DNA of 64,000 nucleotides from Bathymodiolus brooksi (GCA_963680875.1 OY804589.1:27454353-27518352); one strand, 5' to 3'. Positions 54,101 through 64,000 are shown, counted from the first letter of the stretch. A program made the numbers and translations. The notes: generated from the letters alone by a model not told the origin.

Positions 54101-57100
54101 AAACACAGGTTTTTTTTTGTTATTCATTGAAGCTTAATTTTATTTGTTACCCAAATAGATTTTTAGCTCACCTGACCCAAAGGGTCATGTGAGGTATTGC
54201 CATCACTTGGCGTCCGTCGTCCGTCCGCTAACTTTTCATATTTTAATCTACTCCCCTGAAACAACTGGACCAAATGGAACCAAACTTGGCAGAAAGCATC
54301 TATATAAGGTTCTCTATAAAGTTTCTTCATTTCGTCCCATTCCGCCAACAAATATGGCGCCATGGGCAATTCTTGTTTCTGATTGGCTAATGTTAAAAAA
54401 ATCTTCTCCTCTGAAACTGCTTGGCCAAATGGAGCCAAACTTGGCAGGAAGCATCTATGTAAGATCCTCTATAAAACTTCTTCATTTAATTCCATTCGGC
54501 CAACAAACATGGCCGCTGTTACTAAAAATAGAACATATGGTAAAATTGCACGTTTTTGGTAATAACTCAAAAACCGTTAATAATATCAGAAATATGACAG
54601 GGTAAAAATGATCAGCACAGCAAGATCTAACTACCCTGAAATTTTGAAGAAAATTTGATTACCTATCTTGGAGTTATTGCCCTTTTTTTCATCAAATTTT
54701 CATAATTTTAATACTTTTCGTTTTATATTTCAAAAACTATAAGAGATAGACGTTAAGTTGAAACAGCAAACATGTGCAGCATGTCAAGATCTACATGCCC
54801 TGCAATTTGAAGTAAATCTGATTACCCGTCTAGGAGTTATTGCCCTTTTTTATTTTATTTTTTTAATTTAAATATTTTTGTCTGATATTTCAAAAACTAT
54901 TAGAGATATAGGTTAAGTTTAAATTGCAAAAATGTGCAGCATATTAAGATCTACATACCCTACAATTTTGAAGTTAATCTGAGTACCCAATTTGGAGTTA
55001 TTGCCCTTTTTTTCGTCAAATTTTCAAAATGTTAATACCTTTTCTCCTATATTTCAAAAACTATAAGAGATAGATGTTAAGTTTAAACAGCAAACATGTT
55101 CAGCATGTCATGATCTACCTAGCCTGCAATTTTAAAGTAAATCTGATTACCCATTTTGAAGTTATTGCCCTTTTTTCATCAAATTTTAAAAATGTTAATA
55201 CTTTTCAACCTATAAGAGATAGATGTTGAGTGTAAACTGAAAACATGTTCAGCTTGTCAAGATCTACATGCCCTGCAATTTTGAAGTAAATCTGATTACC
55301 CGTCTAGAAGTTATTGCCCTTTTTTTCATCATTTTTTACCTCAACTGACCCAAAGGGCCATGTGAGGTATTGCCATCACTTGGCGTCCGTCGTCCGTCCG
55401 TTAACTTTTCATATTTTAATCTTCTCCTCTGAAACAACTTGGCCAAATGGAACCAAACTTAGCAGTAAGTATCTATGTAAGGTCCTCTATAAAGTTTCTC
55501 CATTTCGTTCCGTTCCACCAACAAATATGGCCGCCAAGGGCAATTCTTGTTTCAGATTGGCTACTGTTTAAAAAAATCTTCTCCTCTGAAACTGCTTGGC
55601 AAAATGGAACCAAACTTGGCAGGAAGCATCTATGTAAGATCCTCTATAAAGCTTCTTCATTTGGTTCCATTCGGCCAACAAACATGGCCGCCAAGATTAA
55701 TTCTTTTTTCTGATTGGCTAATGTTAAAAAAATCTTCTCCTCTGAAACAGTTTGGCCAAATGGAGCCAAACTTGGCATAGGTGGTCCCTGGGTGTGTCCC
55801 TTTCAAAATTGTGTCCGACAGCCCCACCCTCCATTCAAGATGGCTGCTGTTCTTTAAGGTAATGATTATCTCCCTTTGAAATTTGATTCAGTATTATTCT
55901 ATTGTCAGGTGAGCGATACAGGCTCAGTGGGCTGAGCCTCTAGTTTACCTATGACTACAGTTTGTGGGAAGGGGGAGACATACGTTTTTGCGGGCAAAAA
56001 CAAACTTTAATTCTATATTGGTTCTGTTATAGATTCAATGTTAGATGTATTGGTGGGTTGGTTTTATGGTGTTGAACGCTACTTTCAACAATATTTCAGT
56101 TATATCATGGCGGTCGGTTTTATTGGTGGAGTAAACCAGAGTACCCGTAGAAAACCACCGACAGTAAGTCACATAATGTTGTACACCTCGCCATGAACGG
56201 CATTCGAACTCATAACAATATATGTATTGGCCTGCCTTACGCCGAGACCGAGATTCTAAGACGAGACTAATACAGAAACAGCTAGTTAATGTCTGTGTTT
56301 TATTAAATATTCTGATTCATATGGTTTAATATTTTTCAAAAATTGGGAATATACAAGTTTATTTGTCAGATTATCATAAAAGGGAACAGCCATAGAAAAA
56401 AACAATTAAATTTGATTGGATGCTTCTTCATATATAGGAATCGATCAATTAGAGAGACCATCCAACATTATACTTAGACATAATAAGGTTCAGTGCTTTT
56501 ATTGCTGTTCTACATTTCACAGTCACAGTAGGATGCTCTATAACGAGCATAGCTTAACAAATACCATTACCAATGCTTACTATATATCATACATAAATAT
56601 TTGTTTATGCACAAATTAAACACAATTTTTGTCAATCTTTCAAATATCTTGAACTGAGTGAATGGAGGCAAAATCGACACATCGAACACATATATATGGC
56701 CGCTTACTTGGTACAGGTACTTCAATAAAAAGTGACGGGGTTAGCCTAGTTTTATGATCCCAAACCCTCCCCTCTTAGTGGAATGATGGGGTCATGCAAT
56801 TGTTTGCAGTTGTGAGTAAAATGCCAACCCTCACATATAACAGTGCTAACAACTTTATTATAAAGAACGCTATAATCTTGAACATTATACATAGTATATT
56901 TAAAACTGTAATAATTCTTTATTGTGCTCTAATTGTAGTTTCATTGATTGTACAAGATGACATAATTGTATTTGGTTCAACGATTCACCTACTTTGTACG
57001 CTTGATGATTCACTAGACCTCACCAATGGTAGCGCTCGGCTATGGTTTCGTGGCAGTGAGAAGAAAGCTTTCATCTTCAATGGCTTCTCTTCAGATCCAA

Positions 57101-60100
57101 ATAAATATGTAGAAAATGTCACCTCTGCAAGACAATTTCGTCTAAGGATATTCAACACCAGTAAAGCAGATGTAAATTGTTATTACAAATGTGCGTATGG
57201 TTTCAAATTCGATGAGAAAATGTTAGATTTAAATACCACGAAATATCAGTGTAAGTACAAATTAAATTCATTTAATCGAATTTAAGTGATTCCTCATTGT
57301 ATAAACTTATCAATAAATATATCCAAAATGATCATCGTGTCCACACAAAACTTCTGTTTTCCCCCTTTTCACTGTTTTTCATCCATCAATCGTTAGCTTT
57401 TATTGTTCTGTCCAGAAATTAGTGGTTTTTTGTTTTTATTGAAAAACATACTGTGAACAATCATTTATGAATATTACGTTTCTCCTAAGCTTCCTGATAA
57501 ATTCTAAACAATTAATGATTATTACGATAAATGCAAATGTGTTGTCGAGTAAAAACAAATCTTTTATGAATATAAGATTTCTTCAAAATTCCCTAATTAA
57601 TATTGATATATTCAAATTTTCAAATGAACTTTTTTTCTCTCACAGATATACCTGCCGCTGACGAAATCAACACGGAAATTAACTATAGCCAAGAAGACAA
57701 ACATATAACTGCCAACCTGACGTTTCAAAATATATATCCTTTACCGCAATGTATGTTGTCAGTCAGGGTATGTTTAATCATAATTAATTTGACTTATCAC
57801 CAGGTCTATAACTAGATTAACACGACGGGTGTCACTAGTGGGGCTCGTGTTGCTCATTCTTTCGATTTATATGTATGTTTTGTAGATCGTTGTTTGTCCT
57901 ATACTTTTTCGTTTGACCATTGTGTTGTCTGTTCTTCTTCGATATACTGATTCGGATTACCCCTTTGGTATTTTCAAACTCTTCTTATAGCAAAATCTAT
58001 TAATATATTGTAATGTATAAGAAATTTTTTGATGATAAAAGAAAAAGCTGTATAGTTAATTTTAAGATGATGATGATGATGATAACTGGTGACAAGATCA
58101 GAAATTCGATGATAATAATTATAACAAAAAATGTTGCTGTTTCACTAATTGGTCTAAAGACATTCAACGAGAACCAAAATATATAACATTAGGGGGTTTT
58201 AGGTTTTACGGTCGGTGTCCTAGTTGTAATATTTTCAAAAAATATATTTAAGGAGTGTAATAGGTAGACATGTTAGCAGAGACTAGGTTGTTTCCATTGA
58301 GTTTGGAATAAAAAATATATCACAGATATAGCTAGGTCTGCTTCACTGTGAACTTACCATTTATATGTAGGAATATTCTTGTAAAACATGCATATAGAGT
58401 ACTAGTATATATCTCTCAGTTGATCAGCTATTCCATCACCAGGTTTGCAAAGATTAACAGGAACTGCCTACCCTTCCGGAGTACCTGAGGTCAGCCCCAT
58501 TTTTTTTATTATGGGTTCGTGTTGATCAATATTTAGTTTATGAGTAGTTTCTGATTATACGTTGGTATTTAATATCACATGAACTTTTATGTTAATTAAT
58601 GGCAGGGGTCAAAGTTCAATATGTCTGTTTCACGTAAAGCACAACCTGGACTTTTCTACCAATTATCCATGACCATCAATTACACATGGGAAGATAACCC
58701 TTGTAGAACAGGAACTAAAATTGAGTGTTTTATTGGCGAAAAAAGATTACCAATTTGGAAAACACAACCGGGTCAGTGTCTGGGTATGTACAGAGTTTAT
58801 TTTCTGCTAATTATCAATACATATCTCCTGAGTAATAAGTAATATGGTTACGTTACAATTTTCCGGATATTTTTAATTGAACTGCATATTCTGTTTTGAA
58901 TGAGTTTGGTGAATTCACCTATTTTTAAAATTATATTATGTTTTTATTCTTTCAAAGTATGACTTGTCACAGCTTTATATTGTAATATAACAACACACAA
59001 TCGGTAGTGTAATGTTTTAGCTTTATTTTGTTGTTATCGTTTTCGTGGGTACGATCTCGGTCGGGTCAAACCAAAGACTATGAAATTGGTATTTCATTCT
59101 TCTCCACTGAGCTAAGCAAGCATCATTAAGAAGAAAGGGCAAAGACAGATCGGTTGCTTCAGAGTCGGTATAATGTGTCAGAGTGGAGCAACATTTCTAA
59201 CCTTAAGCGCAATGGTCTGGAAAAAAGCATACATTATTATTATTTGAGCAAGTGTTAGTTGTTCTCTTCATGACATAGCTGAAGAAATGCTCACTAGAAC
59301 TGAATAATCATCACTCACTCATTTACAATTACAAAGCACAGTACGTCATAGGCAGTAAAATATAATATGATTTCAGAAATGACATACAGAAACCACCCGG
59401 GGTGTTAATAAAGACATTGTAATAGCTGTATCAGTTGTATCAGGATTAGTACTATGTGGTGCTGTACTCCTCTCTCTGGTCGTGTTGTGGTTGAGAAAGC
59501 ACCGAGCAGGCAATGGTAAGTAGTAATGTGATTCCACATTTATTTACCACACACATTCATCACAGCATAAAACTATTTTATTTCATATAAAAGTCTTTTA
59601 ATATTGTAATGCTCATTATATAATTATCGCCATTACGTGCTATCATTTTTTGTTATTATTTTTTTGAAAAGGAAAGGACTTCACTAATGTTGTAATAACT
59701 TATGTTCAATCTCATTGGCTGTTCATCATGGAAATAAAATATGTTTAATCTTAACCAAAATTACAGCATAACTGCTAAAAAAAATCCTTTTAAAAATGCA
59801 AACGTTATTATGTAACTATTACCGTTTCTGACCAAAAAAATGGAGAATATAATTTTTTCTACTTTTTTATTTGTTATACAATTATATTGCAGTCTTTTGC
59901 AAAATGAATATTTTGATTGGTCGTTTAAGAGGTAGCTATCTTATTTCAAAAGGGGTATAATAGGGGCCCACATTAGGACATTTGACATATTTGGAAGGCA
60001 TATAGATTTTTTTTAAATTTTCATCCAATCCGATGTGGGTTTTTCTTCGAATTTATTGTGCCGAAAGCTTCGGATTTCCTCTATCTTATATGGTTTCTGA

Positions 60101-60573
60101 GATCAACTCGACCGAATGACTAAGAAATCCAACTTCCAGACTTTGAGCTTTTTGATCTTTATTTAAGTTATAATGCATTATTGGTTGTTGTTGTTGTTGT
60201 TGTTTTTGTAATCATCTTTATCATATTTATGGGTTATTGATGGGACATAGACAAATTAAGTTATTTATGTACTACAACTATTAATGTACATAATCAATGT
60301 CAAAAAGTATTCACTTTCAATAATGAAACGAGAGAAAAATTCTAGTTAACATTTTCATTTAAAAAGTTCAATGGTGATTCCTTTTATTACTTAAGATTAT
60401 CCATGCTAAATTTGAATTTTGAATTTCATATTTTCTTTAGCTTTTTTTCTTTGCTTTGATTACATATGTTTATGATTATGTAAAAAGACATTATTATCTT
60501 TACAGGTGAAGCACAAAATTCTACGGAAGCTTGTGAATTAGTTGTACACCCAATTGTGACTGTAGGAGAATGA
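48970..60573 (+). CDS. Type I membrane protein with immunoglobulin-like ectodomain, six exons
   Basis: Exons 48970-49036, 56939-57250, 57646-57767, 58606-58783, 59390-59515 and 60506-60573 join in phase to 873 nt (290 residues), TGA at 60571. Exon 1 is a signal peptide (NPIFCFIIIMSGFQSSAG). Exon 2 is a V-type Ig-like domain, residues ~23-126: C42 in HLLC, W58 in LWF, and D100..Y105-K-C107. Exons 3-4 (127-226) look like a second, divergent Ig-like domain with C162, C200, C208, C225. Residues 236-261 are a transmembrane helix and 262-290 a short tail without tyrosine, so no ITAM/ITIM. The exon 5 acceptor is the AG at 59388-59389; an earlier AG would bring an in-frame stop. Linking exon 1 across 7.9 kb rests on phase and on the signal peptide supplying what exon 2 lacks. 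Role as a surface recognition or adhesion receptor is inferred. Confidence 0.7.
49340..50260 (+). pseudogene. LINE 5' part (C-terminus of the region before the endonuclease), decayed
   Basis: LVRDRLYINNELYIVPEE opens the stretch, typical of the segment preceding the endonuclease in some APE-type LINEs. An Asn/Asp-rich linker follows (49629-50105, frameshift near 49860) with FNISQVLVDRSLPFF at its end. Lies within intron 1 of the Ig-like gene. Confidence 0.55.
50430..50945 (+). pseudogene. LINE C-terminal ORF2 fragment and 3' UTR
   Basis: RFRLNNHKLPIEYGRWNNIP then CNTADLGDEFHYLLKCDYFS is the Cys/His-containing C-terminal module of mollusc LINE ORF2 proteins. It ends with an A-rich stretch and a TTATTGTGTATTATGTTTG-type 3' region. 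It may belong with 49340-50260 as one internally deleted copy. Confidence 0.65.
50950..51056 (+). mobile_element. tRNA-like sequence (Ser/Leu type), probably a SINE head
   Basis: A box TAGTCGAGTGG (50961-50971) and B box GGTTCAAATCC (51028-51038, one mismatch) are well spaced for a tRNA with a long variable arm. The 5' GGGAGTG and 3' CGAGGGA cannot form an acceptor stem, so I do not call a functional tRNA. Confidence 0.55.
51105..51141. repeat. (TA)n microsatellite
   Basis: Uninterrupted TA dinucleotides for about 30 bp, directly after the tRNA-like unit. Confidence 0.9.
51270..53000 (-). pseudogene. APE-type LINE reverse transcriptase and C-terminus, frameshifted
   Basis: Reading from high to low coordinates: WFTGYIFPILKSVEPTRPNN, DEQIGFRSGCRTSDHIF, a frame change at about 52735, then the RT motifs FIDLRKAFDSV (A), QGDNLIPNLFKIFINDM (B) and YADDLLLLS (C), and CLNWGLAINYNKSKVMIFD. 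After breaks near 52245 and 51970 the thumb and linker part continues (51599-51967) and ends with RTSNHKLQIEIGRC and a CKNCNL..EDELHCL zinc-like module. The YADD core is kept but several frameshifts make it inactive. Clade (CR1/L2/RTE-like) not resolved. Confidence 0.8.
53001..53576. other. No feature recognised
   Basis: AT-rich sequence. The frame at 53141-53386 shows nothing recognisable. Confidence 0.5.
54163..55334 (+). mobile_element. Helentron-like element, copy with two tandem arrays
   Basis: The 5' end TTTTTAGCTCACCTGACCC with hairpin partner GGGTCATGTGAGG is followed by TTGGCGTCCGTCGTCCGTCC. Then two ~160-bp units (CCAAATGGAACCAAACTTGG) and four to five ~155-165-bp units of a different sequence (TTTCAAAAACTATAAGAGAT, GGAGTTATTGCCCTTTTTT). 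The 3' end is missing; another 5' end starts at 55336. Confidence 0.75.
55335..55943 (+). mobile_element. Helentron-like element with both ends: 5' hairpin and 3' hairpin plus CTAG
   Basis: A second 5' end (CTCAACTGACCCAAAGGGCC, TTGGCGTCCGTCGTCCGTCC) leads into three ~155-bp core units. The element ends with the hairpin AGGCTCAG-TGGG-CTGAGCCT (55920-55939) directly followed by CTAG (55940-55943) and T. A 3' hairpin then CTRR|T is the Helitron 3' signature. The same 3' end, inverted, marks 33621. Confidence 0.75.
56055..56225 (-). mobile_element. Second SINE-like family, minus-strand copy
   Basis: Plus-strand TATGGTGTTGAACGCTACTT, ATATTTCAGTTATATCATGG and GAGTACCCGTAGAAAACCAC, ending near GTTGTACACCTCGCC. 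Confidence 0.7.
56640..56790 (+). repeat. Dispersed repeat related to 13900-14130
   Basis: Shares GAACACATATATATGGCCGC, GGTACTTCAATAAAA, CTAGTTTTATGATCCCAAAC and CCTCCCC with the copy at 14.0 kb. It lies about 150 bp before exon 2 of the Ig-like gene. Confidence 0.55.
57820..58545 (+). repeat. Two pieces of the abundant bivalve-type repeat (intron 3 of the Ig-like gene)
   Basis: 57820-58000 contains ACACGACGGGTGTCACTAGT, CTCGTGTTGCTCATTCTTTC and a GATTACCCCTTTGGTATTT end. 58440-58545 contains AACAGGAACTGCCTACCCTT, CCGGAGTACCTGAGGTCAGC and GGTTCGTGTTGATCAATATT. Together they cover the order seen on the minus strand at 18803-19110. Confidence 0.6.
59045..59335 (+). mobile_element. tRNA-derived SINE, copy 5 (intron 4 of the Ig-like gene)
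   Basis: Starts in the head remnant GGTACGATCTCGGTCGGGTC, then CAAACCAAAGACTATGAAAT, CATTAAGAAGAAAGGGCAAA, CATAGCTGAAGAAATGCT and CACTCACTCATTT. Confidence 0.75.
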
Positions 60574-60644
60574 AAACCTCTGAAAGGAACGAATGGAATA
60601 CACAATGGGCATAATAAACGTTTGGAGAATTGCAAGCTGCTGTG

Positions 60645-62130
60645 ACCAGTTGATGACCCTGAAAACTACAGAAGCATGTCGTTAGTCTCGCATATCGGAA
60701 AGCTATTCACATCAACGATTAATACAAGACTTATGAAATGGAGCGAAGATAACAGTGACTGATGCGCAATTTGGATTTAGACCGGGTTATGACACTCATG
60801 ACGCAATCTCTACTCTTCATTCCATAATTTCAAAATCATTAAGGCAGGGTAAAACACAGGCACTTATTTCATTCAAAAAAATATATGCCCCCTCCTCTTC
60901 CTTACTTCAAGGTAAACATCTGCCCTTTACCCCTTCCCCACTTCGCCTCAATATTTTTCGCTTAATTGTGATCCTTTCACTGACCCAATTATATCGTTAC
61001 ACTCCCGAGATATTTCTCTTTTCGACTGCCACATATAAATATAAATACCGGGCCCCCTCAGACGAATTGGACAAGGATATTCAGCGAAAGTCGCATTTTC
61101 TATTTTTCGGTCACTGAAACGGATACAGTCACTTCCGGTCCGTTCTAAATTGATTTAGAAACTAAAAAAAAAAGGTGTTTTAAAAATCAAATGTCAGTAA
61201 TTTGGAGTTGAACATATTTTTATAATCTGCATTGGAACAATTATCTGTATTTTAAAGGCTTACTTTACATTTGAGAGGAGATGATCATGACGGCATTGTT
61301 ACACATGGCTGTCTAGAGAATTCCGAATGCATATGAAAAATCCAGCGCAAACCGGAAGTGGTTGTATCCGTTTCAGTGACTGAAAAATAGAAAATACGAC
61401 TTTCGCTGAATATTCTTGTCCAATTTGTTTGAGGGGGACCCGGTATTTATATTTAAATGTGGTAGTCGAAAAGAGAAATATCTCGGGAGTGTAACGATAT
61501 AATTGGGTCAGCGAAAGGATCACAAATAAGCGAAAAATATTGAGGCGAAGTGGGGAAAGGGTAAAGGGCAGATGTTTACCTTGAAGTAAGGAAGAGGAGG
61601 GGGCATATATTTTTTGAATGAAACAAGTGCCTGTGGGGTAAAATATTATATTGTTGCTTTATCGATTATGTTAAGGCTTTTGACAGTGTGTCTCATTTTA
61701 AGCTATGGTTAAAATTAGCTAAATGTGGTGTAACTGGAAAGCTTTTAAATCTAATTAAATCTATGTACTCCAAGCTAAAATCGAGTGTAAAGCATGATGG
61801 TAATTTTTCAGAATTTTTTAGCTGTAATATTGGACTCATGCAGGGGGAATCATTGTCCCCATTTGTATATGCTATTTATGGCAATGACATTGAAATAGAA
61901 TTAAATAAACAAGGATGCCAATCATACGAATTAAACCTGCTCAATCTGTATTTACTAATGTATGCTGATGATACTGTTTTGTTCAGTGAAAATGTTCAGG
62001 AACTTCAAAATATGATTAATGTTGTAAATGTATGTTCAAATGAATACAATCTGCATGTAAATTTGTTGAAAACAAAGGTTGTCATTTTTAGAAATCGAGG
62101 TAATATTAAATCAGAAGAAAAATGTCATAA
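60645..62130 (+). pseudogene. LINE reverse transcriptase split by a fold-back insertion
   Basis: The left part (60645-60854) reads PENYRSMSLVSHIGKLFTST and, after a frame change near 60750, VTDAQFGFRPGYDTHDAIST to SLRQGK. The right part (61636-62138) resumes with LYCCFIDYVKAFDSVSHFKL (motif A), GLMQGESLSPFVYAIYGNDI (motif B) and LLMYADDTVLFSENVQEL (motif C). Removing 60855-61635 and one copy of the 8-bp duplication rejoins the two parts in one frame exactly before motif A. The LINE lies just downstream of the Ig-like gene's stop codon. Confidence 0.85.
60855..61635. mobile_element. Fold-back element with ~280-bp arms and 8-bp target duplication
   Basis: Starts CACAGGCACTTATTTCATTC and ends GAATGAAACAAGTGCCTGTG. 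The arms 60855-61137 and 61343-61635 are about 95% complementary, with a ~205-bp loop. GGGTAAAA flanks it on both sides (60847-60854, 61636-61643). The length of the duplication suits a hAT-type transposase acting in trans. Frames in the arms are mirror images and not genes. Confidence 0.95.
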
Positions 62131-63560
62131 TAAAATTTAACTCTTTCAGTATTTGCTTGTTGAAAATAGCAATTAAAGTTGAATTTCAGTATCGAGTGGT
62201 CTCTTTTTCCTAACGAGCTATAATGTTCGATATCTGTAACCATTCCATCTTCATTTGTAAGTATTAGGTCCAATACATGAGGGTCCTGATTGACACGTCC
62301 TCTAGTTGGCTTATTTACATGTTGAAAAAGATAGCAGTCTCTTATGCACTCAATAAATTTAAAGTCAATTAAAGATTCATTTGATGATGTACTCCATGTG
62401 TTCCAACATATTTTTCCATAATTGAAACCTCCCATGATTAGTAGATGTCTATAGCCTTTATTTGAAACTTCATGTAGTAATTTCCGCAGTTCTTCATCAT
62501 TATCCTCGGTCCCACTACTACTTCTGTATATACATCCTTCTAGTAGTTTGTCACCATCAACAAGCGGTCTAATCAGAAGGCGATACAATGCGACTTCTGT
62601 GACGAATTCTCCCCTTAGAGATTCACAGTATATTATATATAAAATGTATTCCTACGGATAGGGATTAATATAAGTTCTTGTAATTTGTTTCCCAATCCTA
62701 TTAATTACTTCTTATTATGTAATGTATATAGCTGAATATTGTAATGTTATACTGAATTAATTAATAAAATATGTTTAAACTAAATCGACTTGTACGGCTT
62801 GAATAGATTCATGAATATATAGACTCGCTCCTCTACCGATATTGTTGCTAATGTTGCAACTAAACATTTCATAGTTCTCAATAGCTAGTTCACAGTTCTG
62901 TAAATTATATCTAAAATGTTTAGGCTTGACTTCAGTTATTCCTATAATTTTTTGTTTGCTATTTTTAACATGTAGTTTTAATTCTGGCATCTTATTGATT
63001 AAACAATCTGCATTTGTATATAAACAACTCATAAAATCCAATTTATGCAATGAACGAACAGGTGCTTTAGAACTGTCTTGTGCTTTAGAACAAACACTGT
63101 GAACGGTTAAAACTATTTACATGTCGAGTATTGTCTCTTATTTGGATTTTCTTGATGTATCTTGCCCACGGGGGGCCTCTTACTCTGTACAAACATTTCC
63201 CCTGGGATTTTTCTTCCTTTTTTTTAGCCTCTGCAATTAAAACTTTGAACTCTTCCCTTTCCTTGGGAGGTCATATCATGATTAATTGATATGTTCTTAA
63301 TACCTGATTCATTGTCACCAGTTACTTCATCTTCTGATCTGAGCCTAACAAAGTTTTTGAAATTTGTTCTCTTAATATCATCATCTGATTCCCAATGTTG
63401 CTGAAAAAAATATTCTGATTTTGGTGGAGGAAAAAAAAAATCTGATTCAGAGTTTTTGTCATATAACCTAATGTTAAATTCCGGAAAAAAAATTCGCGCT
63501 TTACCCGACAAAAAAATTAATATTCTAATTCTTGTGTTGTCCGAAAAAAAAATTCTGAAC
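62106..63560 (-). pseudogene. LINE endonuclease region and upstream ORF end, inactivated
   Basis: On the minus strand, from 63240 downwards: EEFKVLIAEAKKKEEKSQGK and YRVRGPPWARYIKKIQI (end of the preceding segment, reached by a frameshift from 63224-63568). Next is the apurinic-endonuclease N-half (62775-63050: LYTNADCLINKMPELK, IIGITEVKPKHF). About 150 bp of foreign-looking AT-rich DNA follows (62636-62780), then the C-half (62106-62588: LEGCIYRSSSG, LLIMGGFNYGKICW, VLDLILTNEDGMV, KRDHSILKF). The usual GDFN is GGFN and SDH is RDH, so catalytic residues are lost. Confidence 0.75.
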
Positions 63561-63902
63561 GAAACCAAAAACCATAACCCCCCCCTTCAAGTTAAATGGT
63601 CGGTCCCTTATCTTATGGTGGAATGATAGCCTAAATAACTATGGTCGATATAGTAAATGTTCGTCTGCTGAGAAATTAATCAACTCTATTGTGTATAGAT
63701 ATTGCAAAAAACATATTCGGATTAATAATTGATTTTACCGTACAGACAATATTTTCGGTGAGGCTATTTCCCCTCACCACATCAATAATTCGAGGTTTGG
63801 ATATTTTTGCACATTTTTTCCTAGATGTCATACAATTATAGGCTACTATATGAATATCCAACAGTGTTGTCTAATCGTTTTAGTATAAGTTGGAACCTAG
63901 AC

Positions 63903-64000
63903 CCAGGGGCGGATCCAGGGGGGGGGGGGCGCACCCGGCGCGCGCCCCTCTAAAATTGGTAAAAATATGATTTTTTGGCGTAAAATCGTGATTTTTCACA
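63903..64000. mobile_element. CAGGGGCGGATCCAGG-type MITE, left end (cut by the window)
   Basis: Begins CAGGGGCGGATCCAGG with a G-run, then GGCGTAAAATCGTGATTTTT at the window edge, matching the interior of the copy at 27896-28140. Confidence 0.8.

Larger units (their letters stand above)
53577..56005 (+). mobile_element. Outer element with GTCTCCCCCCAC hairpin ends, host of nested Helentron-like copies
   Basis: The left end has the hairpin GTCTCCCCCCACTTTTGTGG-GGAGAC and a (CCGT/CTGT)n tract (53627-53697). The right end has GTGGGAAGGGGGAGACATAC and TTTTTGCGGGCAAAAAC, mirroring TTTTTGTCCTGCCCG at the left. A (TA)n tract lies at about 53860-53888. The middle (54163-55943) is occupied by other elements. 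Confidence 0.6.

Noticed and set aside
54189..55780. Plus frames with FHILIYSPETTGPNGTKLGR-type repeats
   Set aside because: By-products of the ~155-bp tandem core of Helentron-like elements.
60755..61523. Two opposing frames (about 61020-61117 plus and 61299-61523 minus) with near-identical peptides
   Set aside because: They are the two arms of a fold-back element read from each side.

Overview
This is a stretch of AT-rich, intron-bearing animal nuclear DNA. The dispersed repeats point to a mollusc, most likely a bivalve. They include tRNA-headed SINEs ending in a CACTCACTCAC tail, Helitron/Helentron-like elements with CGTCCGTCGTCCGTCCG 5' ends, several decayed APE-type LINEs, and an abundant repeat that I associate from memory with mytilid mussels. 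There is no bacterial or organellar sequence and no rRNA. The species call is an inference.

Layout. 1-6720 is a tandem duplication with a period of about 2.9 kb; the second unit carries a 1.3-kb insertion holding a large hairpin. 6850-12225 (+) is a complete four-exon gene for a small secreted DUF4773-type protein, with a 34-bp minisatellite in its third intron. 12.2-19.9 kb is gene-poor repeat DNA. 19923-23246 is a composite Mutator-like element (9-bp target duplication) holding MULE and hAT transposase fragments and a fold-back element. 23.6-24.4 kb is a DUF6589-like pseudogene cut off by another fold-back. 26.0-26.3 kb is an orphan first exon behind a TATA/Inr core promoter. 27.7-35.1 kb is MITEs, a LINE 3' end and two long Helentron-like tandem-repeat elements. 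35460-41347 is a full-length decayed hAT element with a recognisable two-exon transposase gene and its own nested fold-back. 42028-47584 (-) holds seven exons of a conserved gene I cannot name, with one single-base frameshift. 48970-60573 (+) is a six-exon gene for a 290-residue type I membrane protein with immunoglobulin-like ectodomains. Its first intron (7.9 kb) is filled with LINEs and Helentron-like elements. 60.6-64.0 kb is LINE remnants, one split by a fold-back element flanked by an 8-bp target duplication, and the end of a MITE.

Three host-type genes are supported by splice sites whose phases agree: the DUF4773 gene, the minus-strand conserved gene and the Ig-like receptor. The latter two lie head to head, with about 1.4 kb between the first confident minus-strand exon and the Ig gene's ATG. 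Most of the rest is mobile DNA. The most distinctive theme is the number of independent long inverted-repeat (fold-back) insertions (at least six, with arms of about 80 to 330 bp). They land inside other elements: a MULE, a hAT intron, a DUF6589-like remnant and a LINE reverse transcriptase. All coordinates and splice calls come from reading the sequence; no search or alignment program was run.
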